The position numbers and the translations under genes were made by a program. The notes beneath the pieces are model-generated. The model was not told where the DNA came from and did not search any database. It saw only the letters and a program-made list of their open reading frames with translations. A stretch of 7,947 bases of DNA from contig CAIYYE010000170.1 in the NCBI GenBank assembly GCA_903930395.1, positions 1-7,947 of the forward strand, in the 5' to 3' direction. Shown in pieces: positions 6,891-7,947 of this stretch (positions within the stretch are counted from its first letter, which is position 1; each line of letters opens with the position of its first letter). This DNA comes from an uncultured beta proteobacterium (GTDB lineage: Bacteria; Pseudomonadota; Gammaproteobacteria; Burkholderiales; Rhodocyclaceae).

Positions 6891-7688
6891 TCAATAGTTG
6901 GTGGCGCTTTTGCCGCCCGGTTCCGGCCGGTAAACCCGGCGCAGTTCGGTGGTCGCGGCGGCGAGCAGCAGGGCATCGACGCCGACGGCGATGAAGCGCG
7001 CACCCGCTTCGAAGTAGCGCTCGACAATGGCCTTGTCACCACAGAGGACACCGCCGCTCTTGCCGGCGGCGCGCGTCTTTTTCAGGCCGGCTTCGATGGC
7101 CGCGACGATACTCGGATGATTCGCCTGGCCGAGCAGGCCGTAGGAGGCGGCGAGGTCGGCGGCGCCGAAAAAAATGCCGTCCACGCCATCGACGGCAAGG
7201 ATTTCGTCGAGGTTTTCATAGCCAAGTTTTGTCTCGACTTGCAGCAGGAGGCACATCTGGTCGTTGGCCTGGGCGCTGTAATCGTCGATGCGGCCCCAGC
7301 GCGAGGCACGGGCCAGCGCCGCGCCGACGCCGCGTATGCCAGCCGGCGGATAGCGCATGGCGCGGACCAGGCCGGCAGCTTGCTCGGCCGTTTCGACCAT
7401 GGGGATGAGCAGGGTCTGGACGCCGGTTTCGAGCAATTGCTTGATCAGCACATGGTCGCCCTGCGGCGGCCGGACGATGGCATGCGAGGGATAGGGTTCG
7501 ATCGCCTGCAACTGGGCAAGGATGCTGCGCAGATCGTTCGGGCCATGTTCGCCATCAATGAGCAGCCAGTCGAACCCGGCACCGGCGCAGATTTCGGCGC
7601 TGAAGGTTTCGCTCAGGCCGAGCCACAGCCCGAGCAGGGTTTCACCCTGGCGCAGGTCGATCTTGAATTGGTTGCAGGGGATTTTCAT
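6891..7688 (-). CDS. hpaI: 4-hydroxy-2-oxoheptane-1,7-dioate aldolase (HpcH/HpaI family class II aldolase)
   Basis: This 265-residue aldolase cleaves 4-hydroxy-2-oxoheptanedioate to pyruvate and succinic semialdehyde in the homoprotocatechuate pathway. Family members also accept other 4-hydroxy-2-oxo acids. [11 protein letters not shown] holds the catalytic His48, IVRPP holds Arg73, QVETK holds the metal ligand Glu152 and GAADLA holds the metal ligand Asp178. All are offset +3 from the HpaI residues I recall (45, 70, 149, 175). [10 protein letters not shown] and [11 protein letters not shown] are family signatures. The start at 7688 (MKIPCNQF) is chosen over a longer in-frame start at 7790 because the extra 34 residues look non-coding and a GGAG site lies at 7699-7702. 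Its natural substrate here is unsure, as no other homoprotocatechuate gene is visible. It may be cotranscribed with the regulator downstream. Confidence 0.93.
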   Translation of the reverse strand: MKIPCNQFKIDLRQGETLLGLWLGLSETFSAEICAGAGFDWLLIDGEHGPNDLRSILAQLQAIEPYPSHAIVRPPQGDHVLIKQLLETGVQTLLIPMVETAEQAAGLVRAMRYPPAGIRGVGAALARASRWGRIDDYSAQANDQMCLLLQVETKLGYENLDEILAVDGVDGIFFGAADLAASYGLLGQANHPSIVAAIEAGLKKTRAAGKSGGVLCGDKAIVERYFEAGARFIAVGVDALLLAAATTELRRVYRPEPGGKSATNY

Positions 7689-7885
7689 GACAAAACGACT
7701 CCGGTAGCCGCTGGCTGGCTGACATCTCGCGGGCAGCATTGGGCAAAATGGCACAATATGCTGGCGGCAGGGAGTGGCCGTCCAATACAAATTTCTGCGG
7801 CGCTCAATACCGGCAGGGTCTGTGAAACATCAGAGGGAATCAGCAGCTCTGGTTATCCATGAAAGTTTTGCCGGATCATTGTGCT
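7689..7885. other. intergenic region upstream of hpaI, probable promoter region
   Basis: About 197 bp with no convincing gene, and less G+C-rich than its surroundings near 7781-7870. It holds the GGAG ribosome binding site of hpaI (7699-7702, minus strand). It also has a 6-bp inverted repeat, CAGCAT (7734-7739) and ATGCTG (7758-7763), with 18 bases between the arms, a possible operator. I could not find a -35/-10 pair or a correctly spaced -24/-12 element. Confidence 0.4.
7699..7702 (-). promoter_or_regulatory. ribosome binding site deciding the hpaI start
   Basis: The minus strand reads GGAG ten bases before the ATG at 7688. This supports the 265-residue form over the longer in-frame start at 7790. 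Confidence 0.6.
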
Positions 7886-7947
7886 TCACGTCTTCCCGGC
7901 CGCGCGGGAGAAACGTTCCAGCACATGCGTGCTCATCCCCTTGGCCA
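7886..7947 (-). CDS. possible C-terminal 19 residues of an unidentified protein, running off the right edge
   Basis: A minus-strand frame enters from the right edge and ends at a TGA (7886-7888), giving AKGMSTHVLERFSRAAGKT. Most third codon positions are G or C, as in the other genes here, and the peptide looks like a basic helical C-terminus. The family cannot be recognised from so little. If real, this gene lies upstream of hpaI on the same strand with a gap of about 197 bp. Confidence 0.45.
   Translation of the reverse strand, partial: AKGMSTHVLERFSRAAGKT

Noticed and set aside
6871..6894. TTGATC and ATAATCAT on the minus strand before the regulator, resembling half of a XylR/DmpR upstream site or a -10 box
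   Set aside because: Arm spacing does not match the known upstream activating sequence, and no -35 hexamer lies at 16-18 bases from GATAAT.
7749..7763. TGGCAC followed by TGCT, resembling a sigma-54 promoter on the plus strand
   Set aside because: Only 8 bases separate GG and GC where 10 are required, and no plus-strand gene follows within the window.
7689..7790. 34-residue N-terminal extension of HpaI from an ATG at 7790
   Set aside because: The added residues do not resemble the family. HpaI proteins start close to the chosen Met, which has a GGAG site.
6861..7862. 333-codon open frame on the plus strand opposite hpaI
   Set aside because: Antisense shadow of a clear HpaI gene with all catalytic residues; the translation shows no recognisable domain.
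7859..7947. Plus-strand open frame starting at ATG 7859 and running off the right edge
   Set aside because: No clear ribosome binding site and Cys/His/Arg-rich residues. The minus-strand frame ending at 7886 has better codon bias.

Overview
The window is G+C-rich DNA with dense, short-gapped operons and strongly G/C-biased third codon positions. Gene content suggests an aromatic-degrading proteobacterium. A betaproteobacterium of the Rhodocyclales/Burkholderiales type is my best guess, but no taxonomic marker is present. No RNA gene, insertion sequence, CRISPR array or origin was seen.

Left part (+ strand, 1-2375): the lower end of a catechol meta-cleavage pathway in the order dmpH (3' end only), dmpI, dmpF, dmpG. 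These genes encode 4-oxalocrotonate decarboxylase, 4-oxalocrotonate tautomerase, acylating acetaldehyde dehydrogenase and 4-hydroxy-2-oxovalerate aldolase. Together they turn 2-hydroxymuconate into pyruvate and acetyl-CoA. A well-formed intrinsic terminator (2399-2430) follows dmpG.

Middle part (+ strand, 2449-4972): a tight four-gene cassette of a short-chain dehydrogenase relative without the usual Ser-Tyr-Lys triad, a fused double-length 4-OT-type tautomerase, an NQO1-like NAD(P)H:quinone oxidoreductase and a beta-class (BphK-like) glutathione S-transferase. The last three are joined by ATGA stop/start overlaps. I infer that the cassette handles quinones and reactive electrophiles formed during phenol/catechol oxidation. 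This is the part of the window most likely to hold undescribed biology.

Right part (- strand, 5076-7688): a DmpR/XylR/MopR-family sigma-54 activator, convergent with the catabolic genes, and upstream of it an HpaI-type class II aldolase. The activator keeps the His/Trp phenol-contact pair and the Cys-Glu-Cys-Cys zinc site with the spacing I recall for MopR. Its GAFTGA loop reads GGFSGA. A G+C-rich hairpin (4996-5017) separates the convergent units. The extreme right edge carries the probable 3' end of another minus-strand gene.

Overall, a phenol-type effector would activate an upstream sigma-54 promoter that lies outside the window. The dmp genes would then supply central metabolism, and the distal cassette, partly insulated by the terminator, would deal with side products.
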